The notes: generated from the sequence alone by a model not told the origin. Numbered from the stretch's first letter, positions 49,135-59,327 are shown. The stretch is 64,000 bases of DNA from Ruminococcus sp. AM36-2AA (GCF_003461955.1 NZ_QTYB01000001.1:364332-428331); one strand, 5' to 3'. A program made the numbers and translations.

Positions 49135-49929
49135 ATGGCTTTTGCATTAGGAGATATTATTATTGATCGTGTTCAGTATGGTTATGCTGAGGATTTTAGT
49201 GGTACACCACTTTATACATTAACACAGCTTCAGGATGCTACAATTAACATTAGTGCAGAGTCAACAGATGCTGTTGATAACACAGGTGCTATTGTTAAGA
49301 GATTCTGGAAAGCTAAAACAGGTGAATTTACAGCAAATAACGCTATGATTAACCTGAATATTATCGCTGCTGGTGCAGGTGAAGGATCTGCTACTCTCGC
49401 AGAGACAAAAGCGTTTGATATGCCAAGAATCATTACAGCAACACAGGATGGAACAGGTGCTGTAACTGTAAAACTTGGTGAGTCTGCAGACGTCAAAGAG
49501 GAAAGCATTAAAGTTAATGTATTCAATAAAAATGGGTCTATGGGAACGCTTTGCACAAAGGATTCAGCTGCTGCAGAGACTAAATATTCTTATTCTGAAG
49601 GAACTCTTGCTTTGCCTAAAACAGCTGGTACATATATTATCAAATATAAAAGAAATGTATCTAAAGATGGCGTTAAGATCGTTAATGAGGCAGATAAGTT
49701 CCCGTCTACAGTTAAGCTTACTCTTAAAGCTCTTGCTGTTGATCCATGTACACCGGATACTCTTAGAGGTGTGTACATTGTAATTCCGTCATTCCAGGTA
49801 TCACCTGAAGTTGAAATTTCTCTGACAACAGACGGTCAGTTACAGTATTCTGGACAGATGCAGATGAACTACTGTGCTGCCGACAAAGCTCTGTATGAAG
49901 TATACTTCGCAGATGGCGACGAAGAATAA
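49135..49929 (+). CDS. Major tail protein
   Basis: 264 residues, high-expression codon use, starting MAFALGDIIIDRVQYGYAEDFSGTPLYTLTQLQDATINIS. It is beta-rich, with a middle domain of Ig-like character (KLTLKALAVDP...). The C-terminal QVSPEVEISLTTDGQLQYSGQMQMNYC segment suits a tail-tube protein. It has a strong ribosome site and a downstream terminator. Confidence 0.78.
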   Translation: MAFALGDIIIDRVQYGYAEDFSGTPLYTLTQLQDATINISAESTDAVDNTGAIVKRFWKAKTGEFTANNAMINLNIIAAGAGEGSATLAETKAFDMPRIITATQDGTGAVTVKLGESADVKEESIKVNVFNKNGSMGTLCTKDSAAAETKYSYSEGTLALPKTAGTYIIKYKRNVSKDGVKIVNEADKFPSTVKLTLKALAVDPCTPDTLRGVYIVIPSFQVSPEVEISLTTDGQLQYSGQMQMNYCAADKALYEVYFADGDEE

Positions 49930-49962
49930 TTTGATATAATAATTATTCGAAATTTATTTATG

Positions 49963-49995
49963 GTCGGTACGGGTCAAATCGTACCGGCTATTTTA
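49963..49995 (+). terminator. Terminator after the major tail gene
   Basis: A 9-bp stem GTCGGTACG/CGTACCGGC followed by TATTTTAAT. Confidence 0.75.
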
Positions 49996-50019
49996 ATGCC
50001 ATTTTAAAGGAGGCAAATA

Positions 50020-50406
50020 ATGATAAAGGATAATAAAATATGTATTTTATGTGGTAAAAAATATAGCTTCTGTAATCGTTGCGAAGAATATGATCATTTG
50101 CCAAGATGGATGGCTATTTATTGCAGCGAAAATTGTAAAAACATATTTAACACAATTTCTGGATATAACATGAAACTTAAAACTAAAGAAGAAGCTGCTA
50201 GTGCTCTTGGAGAATGTGATCTTTCAAAGAAAAGTCAATTTAATCAAGCATGTCAGCAATATATCGATGAGATTCTTGATACTAAAGAAGAGCCTATAAA
50301 AAAACCTGTTGTTGTAAATACAATTTTTAAAGTAGAAGAATCTAAAGAAGTTATAACAGAACCACAGAACAAACCAAAACGTATAAGAAATGTTAAAAAT
50401 AAATAG
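50020..50406 (+). CDS. Zinc-finger protein (128 aa)
   Basis: The N-terminal 45 residues contain CILCGKKYSFCNRCEEYDHLPRWM and YCSENCKNIF, a treble-clef or zinc-finger arrangement. A helical and Lys-rich tail (PKRIRNVKNK) follows. It sits between two terminators, so it may be expressed on its own. Role unknown; DNA binding is plausible. Confidence 0.65.
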   Translation: MIKDNKICILCGKKYSFCNRCEEYDHLPRWMAIYCSENCKNIFNTISGYNMKLKTKEEAASALGECDLSKKSQFNQACQQYIDEILDTKEEPIKKPVVVNTIFKVEESKEVITEPQNKPKRIRNVKNK

Positions 50407-50426
50407 TATTTGAATAGTGGTTTTAT

Positions 50427-50463
50427 AAGGGGTATAGACTATTCAAGCTATACCCCTTTTTTC
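50427..50463 (+). terminator. Rho-independent terminator
   Basis: An 11-bp perfect stem AAGGGGTATAG/CTATACCCCTT with TTTTTT after it. Confidence 0.9.
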
Positions 50464-50485
50464 ACTTTTAAGGAGTAAAAGGAAT

Positions 50486-50692
50486 ATGGGAAAATTTGAT
50501 GTTGAACCAAATGAACTTAATTTAAAACCGAGACTATATAATACGCACGAAGTTGTAAGAATTGTAAACCCAAAGCAAAGAGATCTTTATATTAAACATC
50601 GTGTGTATCCGATTGATATTATTGTATATATCTTTTTAAAAGAAGAAACTAAAGATCTTTTTCAAAAATGGATTGATCATACATTGGAGTAA
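50486..50692 (+). CDS. Small hypothetical protein (68 aa)
   Basis: Starts MGKFDVEPNELNLKPRLYNTHEVVRIVNPKQRDLYIKH and resembles small substrate-binding or regulator-type phage proteins by size only. The start follows aaggagtaaaaggaat. Function unknown. Confidence 0.55.
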   Translation: MGKFDVEPNELNLKPRLYNTHEVVRIVNPKQRDLYIKHRVYPIDIIVYIFLKEETKDLFQKWIDHTLE

Positions 50693-50697
50693 ATTAT

Positions 50698-50964
50698 ATG
50701 GATAATTATGAAAAAATTTTAGATAAACAAGAATTAAGATATGTACTTGGAACTGCTGTATCAGGACATACTACATATCTAAAAAAGACATTAGCAAAAG
50801 CAGAATATGAATTTGTAACAGATATTACAAAGGCAACGAAAACAGTTTCTGCTAAGATTGCAAAAATTATACTTGAAAATTATGTTCGAGATACTGGAGA
50901 TACAGAATCCGAACTTATTGTTATACCTTTATTGATTAGTTATGAACTTATAAAAGAGGTATAG
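50698..50964 (+). CDS. Small hypothetical protein (88 aa)
   Basis: Helical protein starting MDNYEKILDKQELRYVLGTAVSGHTTYLKKTL. The ribosome site is weak (ttggagtaaatt), and it is five bases from the upstream stop, so it may be coupled. Function unknown. Confidence 0.5.
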   Translation: MDNYEKILDKQELRYVLGTAVSGHTTYLKKTLAKAEYEFVTDITKATKTVSAKIAKIILENYVRDTGDTESELIVIPLLISYELIKEV

Positions 50965-50985
50965 ATATATAGGAGTAAAAGGAAT

Positions 50986-51339
50986 ATGGAAAATACAAAA
51001 AATTATTTAGACAAACTTGATTATGTAAAAATGATATTTGATGATGAAGAATTTTGCATAATCAATAACATAAAAGATTATGAGATCGATTTATATAGTG
51101 ATAGACCAAGCTGTATCAAAATAGATACTAACCTATTTGATCCATTAATTAAAGAATATTTTGATAATAGGAAATATGTAAATAAGGTAATGTTATATTT
51201 TGTTGGTGTAGGTTCAAATAATTTATGTGCAAATTCATCATATTTGATATACAAATATAATGTTAACGCTCTTATTCAAAATATACGAATAACAGATCTT
51301 GAAGTCAGTTTCACAATAGAGGGTGATTTTCATGTCTGA
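50986..51339 (+). CDS. Hypothetical protein (117 aa)
   Basis: Acidic, Tyr/Asp-rich alpha/beta protein starting MENTKNYLDKLDYVKMIFDDEEF. It overlaps the RusA gene by eight bases, suggesting coupling. Function unknown. Confidence 0.55.
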   Translation: MENTKNYLDKLDYVKMIFDDEEFCIINNIKDYEIDLYSDRPSCIKIDTNLFDPLIKEYFDNRKYVNKVMLYFVGVGSNNLCANSSYLIYKYNVNALIQNIRITDLEVSFTIEGDFHV

Positions 51340-51796
51340 AATATTAAAGCTAACATTAGATAATGATGTTGTAGAAAAATATAATAAGAAATATTTTTTT
51401 GAACATCCAAGAGCTAAGAAAGAGCCAATAACAAAACCATATCATCCTTCTATTAATACATGGATGATACTACCACGTATTCAGATGAATGCATTAAAAC
51501 AAAAATGGAAAGACTTCGTTGGATTTTGGGTAAAATTAAACAAATTAGAAAATAGACAGTTAGACAATTTTGATCTTGTCGTGACTGTCTTTTTTGATAC
51601 CAGAAGACGTCATGATTGTGATAATCAAATACCAAAATTTATTCTTGATGGATTTACAGAGTCCGGATTGATCGTTGATGACGACGAAAAACATTTGCAC
51701 TCTCTCACTTTAAAAACTGGATACGACAAAGAAAATCCACGAACTGAATTTGAATTTTATATACATTCTGATGAAAAGATAAGTCAGGATAAATAA
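51332..51796 (+). CDS. rusA: RusA-family Holliday junction resolvase
   Basis: The diagnostic block is DLVVTVFFDTRRRHDCDNQIPKFILDGFTESGLIVDDDEKHLHSL: the Asp of the D-x-D-N pair, the Lys, a D at the start of the helix, and the VDDD. These coordinate metal in RusA. The 154-residue length is close to the family norm. The start ATG follows gagggtgattttc. The gene lies in the tail region, an unusual place; it could resolve DNA branches before packaging. Confidence 0.85.
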   Translation: MSEILKLTLDNDVVEKYNKKYFFEHPRAKKEPITKPYHPSINTWMILPRIQMNALKQKWKDFVGFWVKLNKLENRQLDNFDLVVTVFFDTRRRHDCDNQIPKFILDGFTESGLIVDDDEKHLHSLTLKTGYDKENPRTEFEFYIHSDEKISQDK

Positions 51797-51826
51797 TTAT
51801 ATATGGAATAAAAAGGAGAAATTATT

Positions 51827-52408
51827 ATGCCAGAAAATATTATTAATAAATCTAATAAAGAAACCGTAGAAAGAAAACTTACTGTAAAAGAGTTTTGTCG
51901 TAGATATGATATGTTAAAAACTGACGAGCAGAAATCTAATTTTGTGCAGTCTATGGTTTATAGAACATATTGTCCGGTTCTTGAGAAAAAAGTGATTCTT
52001 CAGACTATGCTTGATAAAACAATTGTATCAGATAAAAACGGCGTGGAATATATAGATATGTTTTTATCTAAGATTAACTTTACTACTACTATTCTTCTGC
52101 TTTATACCAAATTTAATATAAGCAAAAATGATGATAGTGAAACAACTGCGTTCCAGGATTACGATCTTCTTATTGAGAGAGGATTCTTAAATGTTATCAG
52201 TGCTGCCATAGGCGAAGACGAACTTAATGAACTGACGACAATCAATGGATTGCTTATGGATAATTTTTACGCAAAAAATAAAAATCTTGAAGCATTTATT
52301 GCCAAGTATACACAGGCATTTGCTACTATATTCGGCATGTTTGCAGATGAGGGCATCTCTGAATTAATGAAGTACATCAAAGAGTACGGAGACGTATTAG
52401 GCAAGTAA
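51827..52408 (+). CDS. Tail assembly chaperone-like protein (193 aa)
   Basis: Helical protein (RKLTVKEFCRRYDMLKTDEQKSNFVQSMVYRTYC ...) lying between the major tail gene and the tape-measure gene, where chaperones (gpG-like) are found. No frameshift site to a second product is obvious. Function inferred from position. Confidence 0.55.
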   Translation: MPENIINKSNKETVERKLTVKEFCRRYDMLKTDEQKSNFVQSMVYRTYCPVLEKKVILQTMLDKTIVSDKNGVEYIDMFLSKINFTTTILLLYTKFNISKNDDSETTAFQDYDLLIERGFLNVISAAIGEDELNELTTINGLLMDNFYAKNKNLEAFIAKYTQAFATIFGMFADEGISELMKYIKEYGDVLGK

Positions 52409-52459
52409 AACTTTAAAAATAATATATGAGATTTAAATAAAACTATGGAGGTGAATATT

Positions 52460-53017
52460 ATGAAGCAGATTGAAATTACTTATGAAAAATTGATGAAGTT
52501 GCATGATGAATTTGTTATTGGTACAAAAAAAGAAAAGAAAAATATAGAAAAAGAAATTGCTGAATTTTTAGCGAAGGATATTCTTGAAGATGTAAAACGT
52601 GCGTATACACAAATTATAAATAATTGGTACGCTTCGTATTCGCCTTCAATTTATGACAGAAAAGAAACTCTTAAAGATACCGGAAAATTTATTTTAAATG
52701 GAAGCAAAATAACAATTTATGCAAGCTCTGATCCTATGAACGGTCATAGATTAGATAATGATCGTTTGTTTAAATTAACAATGTTACAAGGATATCATGG
52801 CGGCGCATGGCATAATGGTACTCCTATGTATCGTGGTCCAGTGCCTAGTTATTATATGTGGACTAGACCGGCTGAAAAAACATTTTCTCCAGCAAGAGCA
52901 ATGGCTAATTGGATAAAGTCTTATCAATATAGGCCAGTAACAAAAAAAATAAATAAAATTGAAGAAATATTTCGAAAATATTATTCAAAATATGACTATT
53001 TTAAAATGTTTTTTTAG
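52460..53017 (+). CDS. Hypothetical tail-module protein (185 aa)
   Basis: The ATG after tatggaggtgaatatt opens MKQIEITYEKLMKLHDEF. Trp/Tyr-rich C-terminal half with GYHGGAWHNGTPMYRGPVPSYYMWTRPAEKTFSP. It precedes the tape-measure gene by 22 bases and probably belongs to tail assembly. Family unknown. Confidence 0.5.
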   Translation: MKQIEITYEKLMKLHDEFVIGTKKEKKNIEKEIAEFLAKDILEDVKRAYTQIINNWYASYSPSIYDRKETLKDTGKFILNGSKITIYASSDPMNGHRLDNDRLFKLTMLQGYHGGAWHNGTPMYRGPVPSYYMWTRPAEKTFSPARAMANWIKSYQYRPVTKKINKIEEIFRKYYSKYDYFKMFF

Positions 53018-53039
53018 TATGTATTAAGGAGGAATATAA

Positions 53040-56000
53040 ATGAGTGATATGAAATTAGGAGAGATTAGTCTTGATCCTGTTGCTGAAGCAATTGTTAAAG
53101 GGGTCAATATGAAAGCAAATTCTAAGGCTAATAAAGAATTTCAAAAAACAATAGATCAAATAAAAGAAGGCACAGACATGCCTGTTAGATTTAACCCCAA
53201 TACTTCCGAATTTGATAAAGCTAAAAAAGAAGCTGAGAAACCAATAAAGACTCCGGTTAAATTAGAGACAGAAAATGTTGATCTCCCGCTTCTAGGGAAA
53301 ACTCCTGTAAAATTATCAATTGATAAAGATAGTCGAACTGCTATTAAAAAAACTTTAAAGGATGCAGAAAAAGCATCAAAAAGTTTAATTGATTCTGCGG
53401 CAAGAACTGTAAAAAAAATAGGTTCCGCAAATTATTTAGAAGAACTTACAAAAAATGAACGACAAGCAATTTCTACTGCAGTGTCTAAAGTAAAACGTAA
53501 CCATCCTGAAATTTCAGATGATAGGTTAAAAACATTTGAGCAAAATCTTATATTAGATAGACGAGCAAAAAAAACACATGAAACATTATCAGAAAATTTC
53601 AAGCTTCCAGATTCTTCTTCTAAATCATATGGACAAGAGATGTATGAAGCTGCTATTGCAGCTGCAAAGATTCAGGCTGCTGTTAAAATCAGAGAAGATC
53701 TTCATAACGATGAAAGCTATACACAATTTTTATCAAAAAATGATAGAAGCAAAAGTTATAATGGCAACACTCTTAAGATACCAGGAAAATTTATAGATCA
53801 AATACAAACTGGTTTGTACGAACATTTAGGGGTTACAGAATTAGGCAATGCTCTTACTTCTGGAAATAGCTGGACTGGAATACAAGATCGTATGGTACGA
53901 TCAATTGATTCTTTTAGTGCAGGTTTAACAGATGTTATAGAAGCTTCTATTCCAAAGACTTCTTCTGGAGATCGTATCACTAAGAAATTTCAGAAAAGAA
54001 TAGATTCTGCTGTTAAAATGGCTGTTGGTATGTCTGTAGATGATGCCATTAATTATTTAACAGGGAAAAGGGGCATTAAAGAAAATAAAGAGGCGTTATC
54101 TTTATTAGGAAAGAAAAAAAATGGAGAATATGAATATTCTGTTGATGATATACTTGGCATATTATCAGAGAAGGCGCCAACAGGTGGATCTGAAAACGGT
54201 GGCACTAATTATAAAGGATTTAGTCAAATTTTAGGAGCCTTACAGGTATATAACAGAAACGGAGCGTCTGGATTAAGTGCAAATCGTATTGAACGATTAT
54301 CAGAACTTGTTGATGTAATTACCTCTACTTATACAGGCAATGATGGTTTCGTTGATTATGATGCAAAAACCGTAATTAAGTCAATCGATACAGCATTAGA
54401 TAAAGTTCAGGACGAAGCCGAAAAGGCGTCAAAAGAATCAAAAGAACAACCTAAAGTAGCGGAAAAACCTAAATCTAAAAAATCTAATGAGAAGTCCTCT
54501 TCTACAACTTCTAAAAAAGAATCTGCAAAGACTGAGACTAAAACGGTTGAAGAAAAAGAACCGGGAAAAATTGAAAAATCTAAAGAAGAATTTGTTTCTT
54601 CTACTCCAAATAAATCCCATCGTAAAGTAGTAAAACCTCCTAAAATCTTAAAGGGCAATTCTCAAGCCAGAGATGTGAATGGTAATTTATTATCTTGGGA
54701 TGGACAAGATTGGAAAATAAAATCAAATTCAGAATCCGATTCTTTATGGGAAAATATACCAGAGAATCCGTCTCCTGAATTTTTAAAAAGATTTGAAAGA
54801 GCTAAAAAATTTACCAAAAATCATCCTGAATTATTTGGTCCAGATGCTCTCCCTATAGAATTTGATGAGGAAGCTTTTTTGAAAGATTTTTTGAAAACAT
54901 TGAATGATGCTCCCCCTATAAAATTTGATGAGGAAGATTTTGGGAAAACAATGAATGATGGAGTAAGTGTTAAAGTTCCAGATGCATCCAAAGATATAAA
55001 AGATGGAGCAAAGCAAATAAAACAGGCGTCAGATACAATAGAAAAAACTTCCAAAACCGATCAAAAAATATCTGATGACAAGAAAGAATCTTCTGATTCT
55101 ATAAAACCAAAAACTCATTCATCTTCACATTCGAAAAAAGGAAATAATCAACAAGATGACGATCAAGATCAAATAAATACTGGAAATGATGTAAAAAAAA
55201 CAAAAAAAGAATTTACATCACAATATAAAGAAGCCATTTCTGATATTAAAGATCTAGGGAAAGCATATGTTAATCTTCAAAATGCTATTTTAAATCCAAC
55301 AGGTAAAACTTATAAAAAATCAAATGGAAAAATAGGATCTTCATATGAAGATTTTATTGATCAGCAATTATCTGATATTGAAAATAAGGAAAATCGAATT
55401 AGGTCATTTAACAAAAATGTTCATAATCAAAATAAGACAAATCCTTCTCAAATTAAGGATCAGAATATTTTTGATAGTTATGAGAAAGAATTGCAAGATA
55501 GTCAGTTACAGCAAAGTCAATTTGATGATAATCTAGTTAGTCTTATGAGATCTGCATACGAAGTTCGTAATAATGCTCAAAATGAAATACTTAAAACGAT
55601 TGGCAGTCCTACACGAAAAGGAGAAATTAATTTAGAAAAATTTGCAAAGCAGCAAGAACGCTTTGCTAAAAGTGATTATGTGTACAATTTGCTTAGTGAT
55701 AAAGTAAGCAAACGTAAAGGAAATGCATATCAAGAATCTGCCATATCTGATATTGCGGAATCTTCAAAAACAGATAGAGAGTCTATTTTACAAACGAATT
55801 TTGGTACGTTGTCTCAACAAATCAATGATTATGTATCATCTATTGAAAGAGCTGGACGCGCAAGCGAACAATTCAAATCAGATTTTGGAAAAATACAATC
55901 TGATTTGAATAAAAATGATCCTTCTCAATTTAAAGATACTGAATCAGGTATGAAAGAATATCTTGACTTTATGACAGATATTCGCAGTCGTTTTAACAGC

Positions 56001-57821
56001 AATAAAGATTTTTATGAAAATGGCATCGGAAAATCTACTTTAGATTATGAAGCTATCAAAAATAAATTAATTAAAGCAGAAAACTATAATACTAAAACAA
56101 ATGAGTATAAATCAAAAGTTTTTGGTTTTCAAGAACAATGGGATGGTATTATAGATAGTTACAGTTCCGGAGATATAGAGAAAATGAAAGAAGCGGAACA
56201 TGCCGCCACTTCTCTTATATCCACAATGAACGACTTTTATAAAGAATCATCTAAAAGTGATAAATATAAAAAGACAACGTCGAAAGGTACTTTAGTAGAA
56301 GACACTGTAGGTAAGGTTCAAGATATTAATGATGCAAAACAATCATTAAAACAATTTACCGATGAAATGAAATTAACTAATAAGGTGTCAGAAACCATTG
56401 ATACATCAACAGGTAAGATCACACAAAAATTCAAAGATGATTATTCTGGAAATATAATTACTATCACAAGTAATATTGACGAACTTAACAATGCTCTTAG
56501 AACAACTCAAAAAATTCAATCATCCGGTTCAGGTGGTTCAGGCGGCTCTCTTCTGGGAGGATTAAAAAATCTCGTATCCGGCAACTTTAAATCAATTGTT
56601 GGTGAAATAGGAAGTAGCGTAGCTAATGTTCAAATTCTTGGCCAAGCTTTCCAGCAAATGAAAGATGGATTTAATACATTCCTTGATTTCAATAAAGGAT
56701 TAACTAATATCAGTTATACCATGGATATGAGCAAAGAACAGCTCTCATCTCTCGGATCATCTGCTGTTGATATGGCCAAAGATCTTTCTATGTCCTTGGA
56801 TAATACCATGGATATCTATCAGATCTATGCAAATATGAATACTACACCTAAGGAAATCCAGGAAACAGCGAAGCCTACTGCTATTCTGAGTAACTTAAGT
56901 GGTGTAGATGCTTCTACCGCCGCCGATCAGGTACAGGGTATTCTTCAGCAGTTCCATATGCTTGAAGATGGCTCTACTACTGCTGCCGATGCTTCCATGC
57001 ACGTAGTTGATGTATTGGATAAGATTTCCGGAAATATCGGTATGGATTATGCTAAGGGAATCAAGGTTATTTCTGATGCGGTACAGGCTTCCGGTCAGGT
57101 AGCATTTGATGCTGGAATGAGCTACGAGCAGTTAGCTGCTGTATCTGCTAAAGTAGCTGAAAGAACTCGTGAAGATGGATCTTCTATTGGTAATGCAATG
57201 AAGACTATCATAACGAGAATCAGTAAAGTTGGATCTATGCCAGAATATGCTGCAGATGTAAGTAATGAAGATCTTTCCCAGGCTTCAGAGTCTTTACATA
57301 AAGTTGGTGTAGAAGTCTATAACACAGATGGATCATTCCGTGATCTTGATACAATCCTTTCAGAACTTAATTCTAAATGGGACGGATTGACAGACGCTCA
57401 AAAAGCAAATATTTCATACAATGTTGCAGCCACGAGGCAAACTTCAAAATTCAAGAATATACTTGAAGCTTGGACAGATTCTATGAATTTGGCAAACGAG
57501 GCCACTACAACCAGTGGTAATGCCGAAGCCAATCAGGAAAAATATATGGAATCTTTCTCCGGAAAGATCCAGGCAATAAAAACTCAGATGGATGAGTTTT
57601 GGTTAAACTTCTATAATTCAGACCAGGTATCTGGAGCTTTAGATTTTGTACAAGGTTTAACCGAAGGATTTACAGGGCTTGAAGAAGCCATTGGTCCAAT
57701 TCCTACTCTAATCACGGCTGTATTCTCAGCATTGACCGTAAAAAATGCAGCAACAAAAGGATTAGACTTTTTAGTAGGGAAAGATGGACAAGCAAGTGGA
57801 CTTGCAAATGCCGTGGGTTGA
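53040..57821 (+). CDS. Tape-measure protein, N-terminal part (interrupted)
   Basis: About 1,590 residues run open from the ATG behind aaggaggaatataa. Residues 1-700 are low-complexity, Lys/Ser-rich coiled-coil. From about residue 1213 a TP901-type tape-measure domain appears: FNKGLTNISYTMDMSKEQLSSLG, MSLDNTMDIYQIYANM, DAGMSYEQLAAVSAKVAERTREDGSSIGNAMKTIITRI. The frame then hits a stop at an inserted element. The C-terminal part continues at 60191. The protein sets tail length. Confidence 0.9.
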   Translation: MSDMKLGEISLDPVAEAIVKGVNMKANSKANKEFQKTIDQIKEGTDMPVRFNPNTSEFDKAKKEAEKPIKTPVKLETENVDLPLLGKTPVKLSIDKDSRTAIKKTLKDAEKASKSLIDSAARTVKKIGSANYLEELTKNERQAISTAVSKVKRNHPEISDDRLKTFEQNLILDRRAKKTHETLSENFKLPDSSSKSYGQEMYEAAIAAAKIQAAVKIREDLHNDESYTQFLSKNDRSKSYNGNTLKIPGKFIDQIQTGLYEHLGVTELGNALTSGNSWTGIQDRMVRSIDSFSAGLTDVIEASIPKTSSGDRITKKFQKRIDSAVKMAVGMSVDDAINYLTGKRGIKENKEALSLLGKKKNGEYEYSVDDILGILSEKAPTGGSENGGTNYKGFSQILGALQVYNRNGASGLSANRIERLSELVDVITSTYTGNDGFVDYDAKTVIKSIDTALDKVQDEAEKASKESKEQPKVAEKPKSKKSNEKSSSTTSKKESAKTETKTVEEKEPGKIEKSKEEFVSSTPNKSHRKVVKPPKILKGNSQARDVNGNLLSWDGQDWKIKSNSESDSLWENIPENPSPEFLKRFERAKKFTKNHPELFGPDALPIEFDEEAFLKDFLKTLNDAPPIKFDEEDFGKTMNDGVSVKVPDASKDIKDGAKQIKQASDTIEKTSKTDQKISDDKKESSDSIKPKTHSSSHSKKGNNQQDDDQDQINTGNDVKKTKKEFTSQYKEAISDIKDLGKAYVNLQNAILNPTGKTYKKSNGKIGSSYEDFIDQQLSDIENKENRIRSFNKNVHNQNKTNPSQIKDQNIFDSYEKELQDSQLQQSQFDDNLVSLMRSAYEVRNNAQNEILKTIGSPTRKGEINLEKFAKQQERFAKSDYVYNLLSDKVSKRKGNAYQESAISDIAESSKTDRESILQTNFGTLSQQINDYVSSIERAGRASEQFKSDFGKIQSDLNKNDPSQFKDTESGMKEYLDFMTDIRSRFNSNKDFYENGIGKSTLDYEAIKNKLIKAENYNTKTNEYKSKVFGFQEQWDGIIDSYSSGDIEKMKEAEHAATSLISTMNDFYKESSKSDKYKKTTSKGTLVEDTVGKVQDINDAKQSLKQFTDEMKLTNKVSETIDTSTGKITQKFKDDYSGNIITITSNIDELNNALRTTQKIQSSGSGGSGGSLLGGLKNLVSGNFKSIVGEIGSSVANVQILGQAFQQMKDGFNTFLDFNKGLTNISYTMDMSKEQLSSLGSSAVDMAKDLSMSLDNTMDIYQIYANMNTTPKEIQETAKPTAILSNLSGVDASTAADQVQGILQQFHMLEDGSTTAADASMHVVDVLDKISGNIGMDYAKGIKVISDAVQASGQVAFDAGMSYEQLAAVSAKVAERTREDGSSIGNAMKTIITRISKVGSMPEYAADVSNEDLSQASESLHKVGVEVYNTDGSFRDLDTILSELNSKWDGLTDAQKANISYNVAATRQTSKFKNILEAWTDSMNLANEATTTSGNAEANQEKYMESFSGKIQAIKTQMDEFWLNFYNSDQVSGALDFVQGLTEGFTGLEEAIGPIPTLITAVFSALTVKNAATKGLDFLVGKDGQASGLANAVG

Positions 57822-58280
57822 CCCAAATTCGGGGTTACAGTTATTATTTCCGATTAATAATGAGCCTATCTACATAAAGATCGTGAGATCAATGTGTGGA
57901 GACGAGCGGCAATAAATAACTAGAGGATTAAAACGTTGAAACCTGCTATTCTATAATATAGTGAATCGGGCGAAAGCCTGCAGGTAACGCACGTGCCAAC
58001 CTGGTTAACGTCTAGTAATATGTGAAACATTAGTAACAATTGCGGAAGCAATGATGAGGGAAGCATATGAATAATCAGGAAGTGTAGAGAGCGCACCCTT
58101 CCTCGGAGTATATACAAAATCCATATATGTATATGCTTTTAATGAATGTGCCTATAGTAATGATGGTGAAATCCATCCAGTACTCTTCTACTGTTATTTT
58201 AAATGAAGAAAAATATTTTTAGGAAGTGCCCCTATAAAAGAGGCACTGTTATTAAAGGTTTTATCCTTTAATCCTCGGGC

Positions 58281-58300
58281 AAAAAAAATGGTCCCCGACC
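58281..58300 (-). terminator. Possible short terminator, leftward
   Basis: GGTC-GGG-GACC followed by eight Ts on the minus strand, directly after the 66-residue membrane-protein gene. The stem is short. Confidence 0.45.
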
Positions 58301-58329
58301 GTCTCACTTGCCGCCCGATGCAACGCTTG
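58293..58329. repeat. GC-rich structured motif, copy 2
   Basis: CCCCGACC, TTGCCGCCCGATGCAACGCTTG. Shares GCCGCC and TGCAACGCTT blocks with the copy at 27501 some 31 kb away. It overlaps the 3' end of the small membrane-protein gene; the other copy has no gene there. Confidence 0.5.
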
Positions 58330-58504
58330 CAAAGTCACAATTAAAATTAGCCGAGATCTCATTTATGCTAACTTTAATATAGAAACTTAAAGCTTCTGGA
58401 TTATGTTTGAGTATCATCCAGATAGCTGCAAGAATCAATATTGAAATTATAGCTAATATAATTATTGACCCTACAAGCTTAATTCGTTTTGAATTATTGT
58501 CCAT
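58304..58504 (-). CDS. Small membrane protein (66 aa) inside the element
   Basis: A perfect aggaggtgaaat site precedes MDNNSKRIKLVGSIIILAII. One strong transmembrane helix spans residues ~11-31, then a soluble tail. Transcribed against the tape-measure gene, with a hairpin-rich leader (TATGGCA-type palindromes). Size and topology suit a holin-like or membrane-active peptide; function unknown. Confidence 0.55.
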   Translation of the reverse strand: MDNNSKRIKLVGSIIILAIISILILAAIWMILKHNPEALSFYIKVSINEISANFNCDFASVASGGK

Positions 58505-58736
58505 ATTTCACCTCCTGTCTGCAGTGTTTATGGCACTGCCATAGGAGACAAATTGACTCTAACCAAAACGTCAGAATCATGATGACTTCTGATAATTTAC
58601 CACCTACACTTTTCTGAAGGTATTATGTAAGAAATATATAGTGCACTTATATATTCTACACATGGTAAATTATACCAATTATATTCGAAATGTATAGTCA
58701 GAACGTTTGATCTGGTTAATATAAAAGTGCATCACA

Positions 58737-58775
58737 AATAGAGCAGGACGATTGATCCTGCTCTATTCTATTTTT
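58737..58775 (+). terminator. Rho-independent terminator within the element
   Basis: A 12-bp stem AATAGAGCAGGA/TCCTGCTCTATT with a T-rich tail (ctattttt). If the tape-measure gene is spliced, transcription must pass this site. Confidence 0.8.
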
Positions 58776-58803
58776 CTCCAATATCCTCCAAAGGAGATTT
58801 CAC

Positions 58804-58986
58804 ATGAAAAAGTTATATAAATCTAATCTAAAATTTAATCTTAACATACTATGTAAGATAATTAAGTTTGAACTGAAAATAATTACAAAGCATAAACGAC
58901 TCGCAGAAAAGTGGTTTGAAAAGATCACAACACTAGAATGTGAGTCTATATTTGAGAAAATGGACGAGCGGAAGAAATATCTATAA
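58804..58986 (+). CDS. Small basic protein (60 aa) inside the element
   Basis: An aaaggag site precedes MKKLYKSNLKFNLNILCKII. Very Lys-rich and helical. Not recognised. It follows the terminator, so it has a separate promoter if expressed. Confidence 0.5.
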   Translation: MKKLYKSNLKFNLNILCKIIKFELKIITKHKRLAEKWFEKITTLECESIFEKMDERKKYL

Positions 58987-59064
58987 TTTGCGCCACTTCT
59001 CTTTGTCTATTACTTCTTCCCGATTCTTCTATTTTCCTCTTCTACCTGAAAGGACTAAATACCC

Positions 59065-59310
59065 ATGAACAAATTTCAACGAATTTTACAACATTATGGA
59101 CAAATCAAAAATTCTACTACTGGACCGTATACAAAACCTTACGAGTTCAGAAATATGACTGATTACGAATGGTACAAAAAATGTTGTTCTGATATATCAC
59201 AAAACTATGGGATACTGCTCAACCAAAATCAATCATATTTAAGCTATTGGTTTCATAGGAAAAAGGCAGATGTAAAATTGTTATTGTCTATTGTTGTTTC
59301 CTCCATTTAG
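59065..59310 (+). CDS. Small hypothetical protein (81 aa) inside the element
   Basis: Starts MNKFQRILQHYGQIKNSTTG after gaaaggactaaatacc. Aromatic and basic. Not recognised. Confidence 0.5.
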   Translation: MNKFQRILQHYGQIKNSTTGPYTKPYEFRNMTDYEWYKKCCSDISQNYGILLNQNQSYLSYWFHRKKADVKLLLSIVVSSI

Positions 59311-59327
59311 AAAGGTGGCGATCCATT

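Noticed and set aside
57822..58150. Group II intron
   Set aside because: No GTGYG 5' end, no domain V hairpin near the right edge, no reverse transcriptase.
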